Below, piece by piece: positions 52,793 to 64,000 of a DNA stretch of 64,000 bases (position 1 is its first letter; every line of letters starts with the position of its first letter). The notes under the pieces are model-generated. The model was not told the DNA's origin. It made no database searches and saw only the letters and a list, made by a program, of their open reading frames with translations. The stretch spans positions 1,674,001 to 1,738,000 of the forward strand of contig NZ_CP173677.1 in NCBI RefSeq assembly GCF_045055315.1. The letters are read 5' to 3'. Both the position numbers and the translations under genes were made by a program. This DNA is from Brachymonas wangyanguii. GTDB lineage: Bacteria; Pseudomonadota; Gammaproteobacteria; Burkholderiales; Burkholderiaceae_C.

Positions 52793-53704
52793 TCACGGAC
52801 GGTTGAGCGCTGAAGAATTCAGCGCGGTAACGGTGGTATTTTCTACCGGGGACTGCCCGGATTGTGCATTGATTTGCTCGAATTCGTTGGGAGCAAGGTA
52901 GCCCAGTGCGCTGTGCAACCGATGTGGGTTGTACCAGCCCTCTATCCAGGTAAACACGGCATGCCTGGCCTCGGTCTGGCTTTTCCAGCTTCTTCGGTTG
53001 ACCAGTTCGCATTCCAGGCTGGCAAAGAAACTCTCGGCCATGGCGTTGTCGTAAGCATCCCCCACCGATCCCATGCTTGGGCGCACGCCCATTTCCTCGC
53101 AACGCTTGCCAAACACCGTGCTGGTGTATTGGCTGCCCTGATCGGAGTGGTGGATGACGCCCTGGGGCTTGCGCGTGAAGGCGGCCATCTCCAACGCCTG
53201 CACCACCAGATCGGCCGTCATGCGCGTGCCAAAGGCCCAACCCACTACTTTGCGGCTGTATACGTCGATGACTACCGCCAGATAGGCAAACCCGCTCCAG
53301 GTAGGCAGGTAGGTCATGTCTGCCACCCAAAGTTGGTTAGGAGCATCCGCCGCAAAGCGGCGATTGACCAGATCGCTGGCCAGCCCAGCCTCTCGATCAC
53401 GGCGCGTTGTCACGCACCAGCCGCGCCGGCGGCTGACACCCTTCAGACTCGCCTGACGCATCAGGCGTTCGACGCGCTTCTTGTTGACGATCACCCCATC
53501 GCGCGCCAGTTGCGCGACCATGCGCGGCACGCCGTAGGTGGTATCGCTCATCTGATGGATGGCTTTGATGCGCAGCAGCAGCTCGGCATTGGCCTGATCG
53601 CGTGCACTGGGTCGGCGATTTAGCCAGTCGTGGTAACCACTGCTGGACACACCCAACACCCGGGCCATGGTGCGTATTGGGAGATCGGCCTGGTTCGCCT
53701 GCAT
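52793..53704 (-). CDS. IS3-family transposase OrfB (DDE integrase core)
   Basis: A 303-residue transposase. The rve-type catalytic triad is Asp in LWVADMTYLPTW, Asp in IHHSDQGSQY, and Glu in DNAMAESFF. The N-terminal HTH_21-like part (KAIHQMSDTTYGVPRMVAQL) is typical. The frame is open upstream of the ATG (KREDVHAVYALM), as expected for OrfAB made by -1 frameshifting. The ATG overlaps the orfA stop by one base. The stop lies within the left inverted repeat. Confidence 0.95.
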   Translation of the reverse strand: MQANQADLPIRTMARVLGVSSSGYHDWLNRRPSARDQANAELLLRIKAIHQMSDTTYGVPRMVAQLARDGVIVNKKRVERLMRQASLKGVSRRRGWCVTTRRDREAGLASDLVNRRFAADAPNQLWVADMTYLPTWSGFAYLAVVIDVYSRKVVGWAFGTRMTADLVVQALEMAAFTRKPQGVIHHSDQGSQYTSTVFGKRCEEMGVRPSMGSVGDAYDNAMAESFFASLECELVNRRSWKSQTEARHAVFTWIEGWYNPHRLHSALGYLAPNEFEQINAQSGQSPVENTTVTALNSSALNRP

Positions 53705-54024
53705 CAGCGCGTAGACGGCGTGGACGTCTTCTCGCTTTGTCCGGCAAACCAGGCCGTAGCCTTTGCCAGGATGTCGCGCTCCGTTTGAAGACGCTTGACC
53801 TCCCGGCGCAAGCGGACGAGTTCCTCGCGCTCGGACGTTGTCAACACATCCTTGCCGGATAACGGCTTGCCAGCATCGGCTGCAGCGCGTGCAACCCAGT
53901 TGGCAATGCTCACCGCTGACACATCGAACTCACGTGCCAGCTCGGATTGGCTGCGACCGGAATGAAACAGCTCGACGATCTGCTGTTTGAATGCCTCGGG
54001 GTACGGGGGCTTGGTTTTTCCCAT
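53704..54024 (-). CDS. IS3-family transposase OrfA (HTH)
   Basis: A 106-residue protein with a helix-turn-helix (KQQIVELFHSGRSQSELARE and SAVSIANWV) and a leucine-zipper-like coil (LVRLRREVKRLQTERDILAK). It binds the IS ends and joins with OrfB. AGGAG lies five bases before the ATG at 54024. It overlaps orfB in the -1 frame. Confidence 0.93.
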   Translation of the reverse strand: MGKTKPPYPEAFKQQIVELFHSGRSQSELAREFDVSAVSIANWVARAAADAGKPLSGKDVLTTSEREELVRLRREVKRLQTERDILAKATAWFAGQSEKTSTPSTR

Positions 54025-54075
54025 GGGGGCTCCTTTCTTCTCAGTGAAAGTGTCCGTCAAATGGGGGGAACTCCA

Positions 54076-54078
54076 CCT
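54076..54078. repeat. Target-site duplication, right copy (CCT)
   Basis: Right partner of the duplication at 52774-52776. Confidence 0.85.
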
Positions 54079-54937
54079 TGCCCAGTGACTTCATGCTTTG
54101 CGGACGGCCTTGACCGCCCCACTGGATGGCGCGTGAAGCGCCCAGCTCCAGATATTCGGTCGGCGCTACAGACAGGCGCATGCCCAGCAGCTTGGCGTCC
54201 GGCACGGCACCGTACTGGGCCAGCTGGCCAGCAGTAATCTGGTACTGCCACGGACCTGCCCAGGACAACGAGGGCGTCTCAAACGGCGTCTGCTCGGCAC
54301 GCTGCATGAGGAAGCCGGTGACCGGACGAGCACTGGTACCGCGAATCAGGCTGCCCTCATGGCCAGGGCCCCACCATTGCGGAATCTGGCCAAAGGCAAT
54401 CCACTGGTTGCCCAACTTGCCCGCCGCGTACGAACCTGCCGCCGTGGCCTTGCTGCTGCGACCGGCACCATCGCCATCCACACCGTTCAGTTGCAGGCGC
54501 ACATCCAGATCCGGATGCTGGTTGTACTGGCCAATCAGGCTCAGGCGATGCTGATCCGTCTCGGTCTGGCCAAAGCCCTGCGGCATGCGGGGATAGTCGG
54601 TACTAGTGGCGGCCTCGGCGCGCACGGCAGACTTCAGCTCCTGCACCTGCTTTTGCACGCGGGCCATGGTATCCCTGTCCAGCTGCGATTGCGGCTTCGC
54701 TGCTGCCAGCACACGGGTGATTTCTTCCTGCGACAAGGGCCAGGTCGACAGGTTGACCTGGATCACCTGACGGTTGCTCAGCCATTGCAAGTCTTCACGC
54801 AAGGCCTCATCGGGCAACAGAAGACCGCTGGCACCAGCGGCAGAAGCTCCCAGCAAGGCAAGCGCCATCAGGCCGGGTTTGGCGGCATGCTGGCGGAACA
54901 GCGTGGCAACAGAAGTCAGGGAAGAAGAAAAATGCAT
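54076..54937 (-). pseudogene. wzi-type outer-membrane gene, 5' part (interrupted by IS)
   Basis: Residues 1-287 of a Wzi-type capsule-assembly protein. The ATG at 54937 has GAGG nearby and leads into a signal peptide (PGLMALALLGASAAGASG). The periplasmic and first barrel strands follow (GQIPQWWGPGHEGSLIRGTS, typical of Wzi). Wzi anchors capsule or exopolysaccharide at the surface. The IS lies after LGK. Read-through into the IS gives only nine foreign codons before a stop (54041). No capsule genes are in the window. Confidence 0.9.
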
Positions 54938-55100
54938 GGTGCCCTCGTGGGTCAATGGGGTGAAAGTCTGTTGGCACAGCTGAAAAATTTTCAAAAGTCT
55001 AGCTGTCTTTGGCTGCATTGTCATGACACAGCCACATGATTGACGCACTGGACGTGTATCAGCCGCCACACAGCTTACGGAAACCTGTTTCGTAACTGTC

Positions 55101-55145
55101 AAAAAAATAGGCTAGCGTCTTCTGTCAGGAAGAAACGCTAACCTA
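55101..55145 (-). terminator. Terminator of the serS/tRNA-Ser transcript
   Basis: On the minus strand a long imperfect stem (TAGGTTAGCG with CGCTAGCCTA, and inner CTTC/GAAG) is followed by seven T. It begins seven bases after the tRNA-Ser 3' end. Confidence 0.9.
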
Positions 55146-55151
55146 TGGATT

Positions 55152-55243
55152 TGGCGGAGAGAGAGGGATTCGAACCCTCGATACAGGAGAACCTGTATGC
55201 CGGATTTCGAATCCGGTGCATTCGACCACTCTGCCACCTCTCC
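55152..55243 (-). tRNA. tRNA-Ser (CGA)
   Basis: A 92-base class II tRNA with a long variable arm and encoded CCA. The anticodon loop TTCGAAA gives CGA. It lies 92 bp after serS, whose product charges it. Confidence 0.96.
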
Positions 55244-55335
55244 GTGACGATACAGCACGCTGCTCAGGTCAAGCTAATCATTTTACATCTGATCCCATCT
55301 TTCTGGAAGATGGCGCTGCAATTTCTGCAGCCTCT

Positions 55336-56658
55336 TCAGACCTGCGGGCGCAGCACCTCGACACCGCCCATGTAAGGACGTAGCACCTCCGGCACCACCA
55401 CGCTGCCATCAGCCTGCTGGAAGTTTTCCAGCACTGCCACCAGGCAGCGCCCCACCGCCAGGCCGGAACCGTTGAGCGTATGCACCAGTTCGTTCTTGCC
55501 CTGTGCGTTCTTGAAACGGGCTTGCATGCGGCGCGCCTGGAAGGACTCGCAGTTGCTGACCGAAGAAATCTCGCGGTAGGTATTCTGCGCCGGCACCCAG
55601 ACTTCCAGGTCATGCGTACGCGTGGCGCCAAAGCCCATGTCACCGGTACACAGCACGATCACGCGATACGGCAAGCCCAGCTTCTGCAGGATCGCTTCGG
55701 CATGGCCAGTCATTTCCTCGAGTGCCTCGTAGCTCTTCTCAGGATGCACGACCTGCACCATCTCGACCTTCTCGAACTGGTGCTGACGGATCAGGCCACG
55801 TACATCGCGACCGTGGCTGCCAGCTTCGGAGCGGAAGCACGGCGTCTGCGCGGCCAGCTTGATCGGCAGCTCCGATTCGGCCACGATGGTGTCGCGCACC
55901 AGGTTGGTCAGCGGCACTTCGCTGGTCGGGATCAGGTACAGCGGTGTGGTATCCGGCTCTTCCTCGGTTTCCTGACCGCCCTTGCGCGCTGCGAACAGGT
56001 CAGCCTCGAACTTGGGCAGCTGACCGGTACCGCGCAGGCTGTCGGCGTTGACGATATAGGGCGTGTAGCACTCGGTATAGCCATGCTCGCCGGTCTGCGT
56101 ATCGAGCATGAACTGCGCCAGCGCACGATGCAGGCGTGCCACCGGCCCGCGCATGAAGGCAAAGCGCGAACCCGACAGCTTGGCGCCGGTTTCAAAGTCC
56201 AGACCCAGGCCAGCGCCGATATCGACATGGTCCTTGGCCTCGAAATCAAATTGCGGGATCGTGCCCCAGCGGCGCAACTCGACGTTGTCCTCTTCACTGG
56301 CACCCACCGGCACGCTCTCATGCGGCAGGTTGGGAATCCCCGGCAGCATGTCAGCCAGCTCGGTCTGGATCTGGTCCAGGCGCGCGGCACTCTGCTCCAG
56401 CTCCTGCTTGATCTGGCCCACTTGCGTCATCACGGCTTCAGCGCCGGCATGATCGCCCTGGCCCTTGAGCTGGCCAATCTGCTTGCTCAGGCTGTTGCGC
56501 TGCGACTGCAGCTCCTCGGTACGGGTCTGGATCGTCTTGCGCTCAGCTTCCAGCGCACGAAACGTCTCCACGTTCAGAAAAGGTTGTGGATTCTTGCGCG
56601 CTTGCAGGCGTGTCACGACTCTGTCCAGTTCCTTGCGCAGCAGGTTGATATCTAGCAT
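55336..56658 (-). CDS. serS: Seryl-tRNA synthetase
   Basis: A 440-residue class II synthetase. The N-terminal start MLDINLLRKELDRVV leads into the antiparallel coiled coil that grips the long arm of tRNA-Ser (about residues 25-110). Motif 2 is in TPCFRSEAGSHGRDVRGLIR, and motif 3 in LNGSGLAVGRCLVAVLEN. The start at 56658 is fixed by the family start. A tRNA-Ser gene follows on the same strand. ispH is 62 bp upstream. Confidence 0.98.
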   Translation of the reverse strand: MLDINLLRKELDRVVTRLQARKNPQPFLNVETFRALEAERKTIQTRTEELQSQRNSLSKQIGQLKGQGDHAGAEAVMTQVGQIKQELEQSAARLDQIQTELADMLPGIPNLPHESVPVGASEEDNVELRRWGTIPQFDFEAKDHVDIGAGLGLDFETGAKLSGSRFAFMRGPVARLHRALAQFMLDTQTGEHGYTECYTPYIVNADSLRGTGQLPKFEADLFAARKGGQETEEEPDTTPLYLIPTSEVPLTNLVRDTIVAESELPIKLAAQTPCFRSEAGSHGRDVRGLIRQHQFEKVEMVQVVHPEKSYEALEEMTGHAEAILQKLGLPYRVIVLCTGDMGFGATRTHDLEVWVPAQNTYREISSVSNCESFQARRMQARFKNAQGKNELVHTLNGSGLAVGRCLVAVLENFQQADGSVVVPEVLRPYMGGVEVLRPQV

Positions 56659-56720
56659 GGCTTGTGATGTCCTCAGTTGACAGCCCAAGGCTGTCGGTTG
56701 TATTGAATGACGAAGGTTGA

Positions 56721-57683
56721 TCAGCCTTCGGCGGGCAGTTTCAGGCCCTTGGGCAAGGGAAACTTCAGATTTTCCACGACGCCATCCATGCTGCGCACGG
56801 AGGTGGCACCATAAGCGCGGATCTGCTGCACCACCTGCTGCACCAGCACTTCCGGTGCAGATGCGCCCGCTGTCAGGCCCACCGTCTGCTTGCCCTCAAA
56901 CCATTCTGCGCGCAGGTCGTCGGCGCTGTCCACCATATAGCCTGGCACTCCCAGGCGGCGTGCCAGCTCCGCCAGGCGGTTGCTGTTGCTGCTGGTCGGG
57001 CTGCCCACCACGATCACGATATCGGCCTGGCTGCTGAGCAGCTTCACGGCATCCTGACGGTTCTGTGTGGCGTAGCAGATATCCTGTTGTTTGGGTTCAC
57101 GAATCTTCGGAAAGCGCTGCTTTACGGCCGCTGTGATCATGGCCGCATCATCCACGCTCAAGGTCGTCTGCGTCACCACAGCCAGCCTTTCGGTCTGGCT
57201 CGGCTGTACCCTGGCAACATCGTCGACATCCTCGACCAGGTGAATACCGGCATCCAGCTGCCCCATGGTGCCCTCGACCTCGGGATGGCCCTTGTGGCCA
57301 ATCATGATGAACTCATAGCCTTCGCGCGCCAACTTGGCCACTTCGACGTGCACCTTGGTCACGAGCGGGCAAGTGGCGTCAAAAACCTGGAAGCCGCGAC
57401 GCTGCGCCTCCAGCTGCACCGCCTTGCTCACGCCATGGGCACTGAACACCAGCGTGGCACCTGCTGGCACCTCATCCAGGTCCTCGATGAAAATCGCGCC
57501 ACGCTCCTTGAGATCGTTCACCACGTAGGTGTTGTGCACGATTTCGTGGCGTACATAGATCGGCCTGCCAAATTTCAGCAAGGCACGTTCAACGATATCG
57601 ATCGCGCGATCGACACCCGCACAAAAGCCGCGCGGCTCAGCCAGCACGATGCCCGCATGGGGGGCAGTCACCGGATTCTGCAT
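56721..57683 (-). CDS. ispH: 4-hydroxy-3-methylbut-2-enyl diphosphate reductase
   Basis: A 320-residue IspH/LytB, the last enzyme of the MEP isoprenoid pathway. The three cluster cysteines are in PRGFCAGVDRA (Cys21), FDATCPLVTKVH, and DICYATQNRQ. The substrate-binding SPTSSNSNRL is present. It begins two bases after fkpB, the usual order in proteobacteria. Confidence 0.98.
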   Translation of the reverse strand: MQNPVTAPHAGIVLAEPRGFCAGVDRAIDIVERALLKFGRPIYVRHEIVHNTYVVNDLKERGAIFIEDLDEVPAGATLVFSAHGVSKAVQLEAQRRGFQVFDATCPLVTKVHVEVAKLAREGYEFIMIGHKGHPEVEGTMGQLDAGIHLVEDVDDVARVQPSQTERLAVVTQTTLSVDDAAMITAAVKQRFPKIREPKQQDICYATQNRQDAVKLLSSQADIVIVVGSPTSSNSNRLAELARRLGVPGYMVDSADDLRAEWFEGKQTVGLTAGASAPEVLVQQVVQQIRAYGATSVRSMDGVVENLKFPLPKGLKLPAEG

Positions 57684-57685
57684 GG

Positions 57686-58150
57686 TCAGATGATTCCTAT
57701 GATCTGGACTTCAAACACCACCGGCTGCCCTGCCAGCGGATGGTTGAAATCAAACAGGATGGCCTCGTCGCCCAGTTCGGCCACGGTGCCGGCAAATACG
57801 CCCTGCGCATCCGGAGTGGGGAACTGCACCACTTCGCCTACAGCGTATTCTTCTTGCGGATCCCCCATCTCCGTCAGCACGCTGCGCTTCAGCCATTGCA
57901 GCATCTGTGGATTACGCTCGCCAAAAGCGATTCCGGCGGGGATCTGGAAAGTTTCATGCGCACCTTCCGGAAGGCCCAGCAGATAGGTCTCCACCGCCTC
58001 CGACAACTCGCCAGAGCCAATCGACAAGGTGGCAGGCTTGCCATCAAACGTGTTGATGATGACGCCTTGCGGACCCGACAAGCGGTAGTGGAGCGTCAGA
58101 AAGGAATGCGGCTGCACAACAGGCGTGCTGCCAGAGGTGGCTTCAGTCAT
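57686..58150 (-). CDS. fkpB: FKBP-type peptidyl-prolyl isomerase, SlpA type
   Basis: A 154-residue cytosolic PPIase. It has HYRLSGPQGVIINTFDGKPA, the IF-domain insert typical of SlyD/SlpA, and FDFNHPLAGQPVVFEVQI at the end. It lacks the His-rich metal tail of SlyD, which favours SlpA. The stop is two bases before ispH. Confidence 0.94.
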   Translation of the reverse strand: MTEATSGSTPVVQPHSFLTLHYRLSGPQGVIINTFDGKPATLSIGSGELSEAVETYLLGLPEGAHETFQIPAGIAFGERNPQMLQWLKRSVLTEMGDPQEEYAVGEVVQFPTPDAQGVFAGTVAELGDEAILFDFNHPLAGQPVVFEVQIIGII

Positions 58151-58268
58151 GGGTCATCCGGTTTTTCGATAGCACCTATTGTAAATCCTGCGGCTGACAA
58201 GGGCAGGCAGCAGCACTTTCAGGACTACAATGCCAAGGAGAATAAATTAGTTCCTTTATCTTACAGAC

Positions 58269-58949
58269 ATGCAGCACATCCCAACAGAAGCGCGTCCTCG
58301 TGAAAAACTCCTGAATCAGGGAGCACAGGCCCTGTCCGATGCAGAGCTTCTGTCCCTGCTTCTGCGCACAGGCATTTCGGGTTGCAATGTCCTGTCCATG
58401 TCGCAGCTGCTGCTGGATCGTTGCGGCGGCCTGTCAGGATTGCTGCATGCACCGTCAGAGCAGCTGTCGACCATCAAGGGACTGGGTGGCCCAGCCAAGC
58501 GCGCACAACTGCTGGCAGTGATGGAGCTAGCCCGTCGAGGCATGGGAGAACAGTTGCGCAGCCGCCAGGCGCTGAACCACCCGACACTGGTGCGCGAGTA
58601 CCTGCAGCTGCAGATAGCGCACAAGGCACACGAATGCTTTGGCGTGTTGTTTCTGGACAGCCAGCACCAGCTGATCGAGTACGAGATCCTGTTTCGGGGG
58701 ACGCTGAACCAGACAAGCGTCTACCCGCGCGAGGTGGCGCTGCGGGCCTTGCACCACCATGCAGCCAGCGTGGTGCTCAGCCACAACCACCCCAGTGGGC
58801 ACACCCAGCCGTCTGCGGCCGACGTGCAGCTCACGCGCCAGTTGATGCAGGCGCTCGGACTGCTGGACATCCGTGTACTGGACCACGTGATCGTCACGCA
58901 GGGCCGCTCGCTGTCGATGGCCGAGGAGGGCCTGATGCCGGCGGTCTGA
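58269..58949 (+). CDS. radC: RadC family JAB domain protein
   Basis: A 226-residue protein. It has an N-terminal helix-hairpin-helix-like part (STIKGLGGPAKRAQLLA) and a JAMM metalloprotease-like domain with HNHPSG near residue 172. Despite the name, a role in repair is not proven. It is divergent from fkpB across 118 bp. Its end shares a terminator with the convergent rRNA operon. Confidence 0.94.
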   Translation: MQHIPTEARPREKLLNQGAQALSDAELLSLLLRTGISGCNVLSMSQLLLDRCGGLSGLLHAPSEQLSTIKGLGGPAKRAQLLAVMELARRGMGEQLRSRQALNHPTLVREYLQLQIAHKAHECFGVLFLDSQHQLIEYEILFRGTLNQTSVYPREVALRALHHHAASVVLSHNHPSGHTQPSAADVQLTRQLMQALGLLDIRVLDHVIVTQGRSLSMAEEGLMPAV

Positions 58950-58969
58950 GCGCAGCAGTGTCTAGACCA

Positions 58970-59000
58970 AAAAAAAGCGCTCCCAGAGAGGGAGCGCTTT
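58970..59000. terminator. Terminator of the rRNA operon, shared with radC
   Basis: The 11-bp stem AAAGCGCTCCC and GGGAGCGCTTT has an A-run on its left that gives eight T on the minus strand, after 5S rRNA. It can also act on radC transcripts. Confidence 0.93.
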
Positions 59001-59016
59001 CTTCGGCTTGTAAGTA

Positions 59017-59131
59017 GCCTGACGATGACCTACTTTCACACGGGAATCCGCACTATCATCGGCGCGGAGTCGTTTCACTGTCCTGTTCGGGATGGGAAGG
59101 AGTGGTTCCAACTCGCTATGGTCATCAGGCT
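59017..59131 (-). rRNA. rrf: 5S ribosomal RNA
   Basis: About 115 bases. The ends (GCCTGATGACCATAGCGAG and GTCATCGTCAGGC) pair, and the core CCGAACAGGACAGTGAAACG-like region is typical. Ends are approximate. Confidence 0.95.
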
Positions 59132-59244
59132 TTAACGGGTTGCCGAGCTGCTTGCGCAACACGGCGAATTCATAGAGTCTTCATCAGCTTCTTTATCTTG
59201 ATTGCGCCTGGCATAACATCCCTGGCCTTTGGCCAAAGTTATAG

Positions 59245-62119
<2,875 letters not shown>

Positions 62120-62461
62120 CTATAACTTTGACGTCTCCGAAGAAACACAAAGCCATCAAGGACTGTTTGTCAGGTCTTGCACCTGACGCGTTATGCCGTA
62201 ATGTGAATGATTCTTCAGATATCTCTATCTTGAGAACGATTCGTCATTACTCGAATTGAACAAAGTTCATATTCGTTTTGACGCAATCAAAATTTCGTCA
62301 TCAAGGGCACGGTTGCACTCGCGTGCATTTCCCCTGACAACGCTGATTTCGACTCTATGAATTGTTAATGAACAGCCTAGTTAATACCCACAAAGGGTAT
62401 CAACAACAAAGCACCCTGTCGCCAGGACGCTTTGGTGTTGACTTCGTTGACCACCAAGAGA
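62120..62461 (-). other. tRNA-Ala to 23S internal transcribed spacer
   Basis: 342 bp of transcribed spacer. It contains a boxA-like element (62363-62374) and sequences that would pair in the 23S processing stem. No gene is seen. Confidence 0.7.
62363..62374 (-). promoter_or_regulatory. BoxA-like antitermination site upstream of 23S
   Basis: On the minus strand TGTTCATTAACA resembles boxA (TGYTCTTTAACA), the NusB/S10 site of rRNA antitermination. Its position before 23S is usual. Confidence 0.6.
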
Positions 62462-62537
62462 TGGTGGAGGATGACGGGATCGAACCGACGACCCCCTGCT
62501 TGCAAAGCAGGTGCTCTCCCAGCTGAGCTAATCCCCC
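62462..62537 (-). tRNA. tRNA-Ala (TGC)
   Basis: A 76-base cloverleaf with CCA. Anticodon TGC in loop TTTGCAA. It lies in the 16S-23S spacer. Confidence 0.97.
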
Positions 62538-62569
62538 ACGTAACCTTCTCACGGCCACTGTATCGGATA

Positions 62570-62646
62570 TGGTGGGTCTGGTTGGATTCGAACCAACGAC
62601 CCCCGCCTTATCAAGACGGTGCTCTAACCAACTGAGCTACAGACCC
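62570..62646 (-). tRNA. tRNA-Ile (GAT)
   Basis: A 77-base cloverleaf with CCA. Anticodon GAT in loop TTGATAA. It lies in the 16S-23S spacer, before tRNA-Ala. Confidence 0.97.
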
Positions 62647-62727
62647 AGAAAGCGCTTACCTTCCGTAGACGGTCCCATCTCCAACAACCGATAAGTGTGG
62701 GCGTTCACGACTCTCGTCGCGTATTCC

Positions 62728-64000
<1,273 letters not shown>

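Larger units (their letters stand above)
52777..54075 (-). mobile_element. IS3-family insertion sequence, 1299 bp, apparently intact
   Basis: The ends are TG...CA. Terminal inverted repeats at 52777-52801 and 54051-54075 match at 21 of 25 bases (TGGAGTTCCCCC is common to both). The element carries orfA and orfB, typical of IS3, on the minus strand, and is flanked by CCT duplications. The subgroup cannot be told with certainty. Both frames are intact, so it may be active. Confidence 0.93.

Noticed and set aside
52862..53623. 253-residue open frame on the plus strand inside the IS
   Set aside because: Antisense of orfB; IS3 elements carry only orfA/orfB.
53397..53747. 116-residue frame across the orfA/orfB junction
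   Set aside because: It is the third frame with Arg-rich composition and no motif.

Overview
The window comes from a GC-rich betaproteobacterium, most likely order Burkholderiales and probably near Comamonadaceae. This rests on the 16S fragment at the right edge, the rRNA order 16S-Ile-Ala-23S-5S, and gene orders typical of that group (folC-SPOR-cvpA-purF-metZ, fkpB-ispH, an Ala/Glu/Asp tRNA cluster behind gltX). The family-level placement is inferred from remembered sequence patterns; no search was run.

Layout. 1-10 kb: 5' end of secA, a dciA-like gene, an alpha-E/ATP-grasp pair, comEC, a RidA protein, a methyltransferase and cstA with its small partner. 10-20 kb: a PHB-depolymerase-type esterase, two hotdog thioesterases, an SDR, ettA, an RNA helicase, a BigR/YgaV-type sensor divergent from gloA, an OmpA-domain protein, pdxH and msrA. 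20-30 kb: an AEC carrier, a PCMT-rhodanese pair, waaA, a phosphohexomutase, ogt, a DMT transporter and a five-gene minor-pilin operon. 29.7-30.3 kb: five minus-strand tRNA genes, including a tandemly duplicated Glu-Asp pair. 30-38 kb: the minus-strand run folC, SPOR, cvpA, purF, metZ, gltX. 38-50 kb: housekeeping genes (rnk, cls, ppnP, argG, murB, yajQ, plsY, ybaK, sbcB) and two secreted or surface lipoproteins. 50-55 kb: a thiolase, ppk2 and a wzi-type outer-membrane gene cut by an IS3-family element. 55-59 kb: tRNA-Ser, serS, ispH, fkpB and radC. 59-64 kb: most of an rRNA operon on the minus strand.

Genes that act together: comEC and the minor pilins both belong to DNA uptake and type IV pilus biology, and an AT-rich motif is shared upstream of both. 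gltX and serS each lie just upstream of a cognate tRNA gene. The window is mostly core genome. The clearest accessory event is the IS3 insertion in wzi; removing the element and one 3-bp target copy restores an exact 494-codon reading frame. I found no CRISPR array, prophage or recognisable defence island. The most unusual leads are the IS/wzi junction, the tRNA cluster architecture, the persulfide-sensor/gloA pair, the pilin operon without pilY1, and a few unassigned small proteins.
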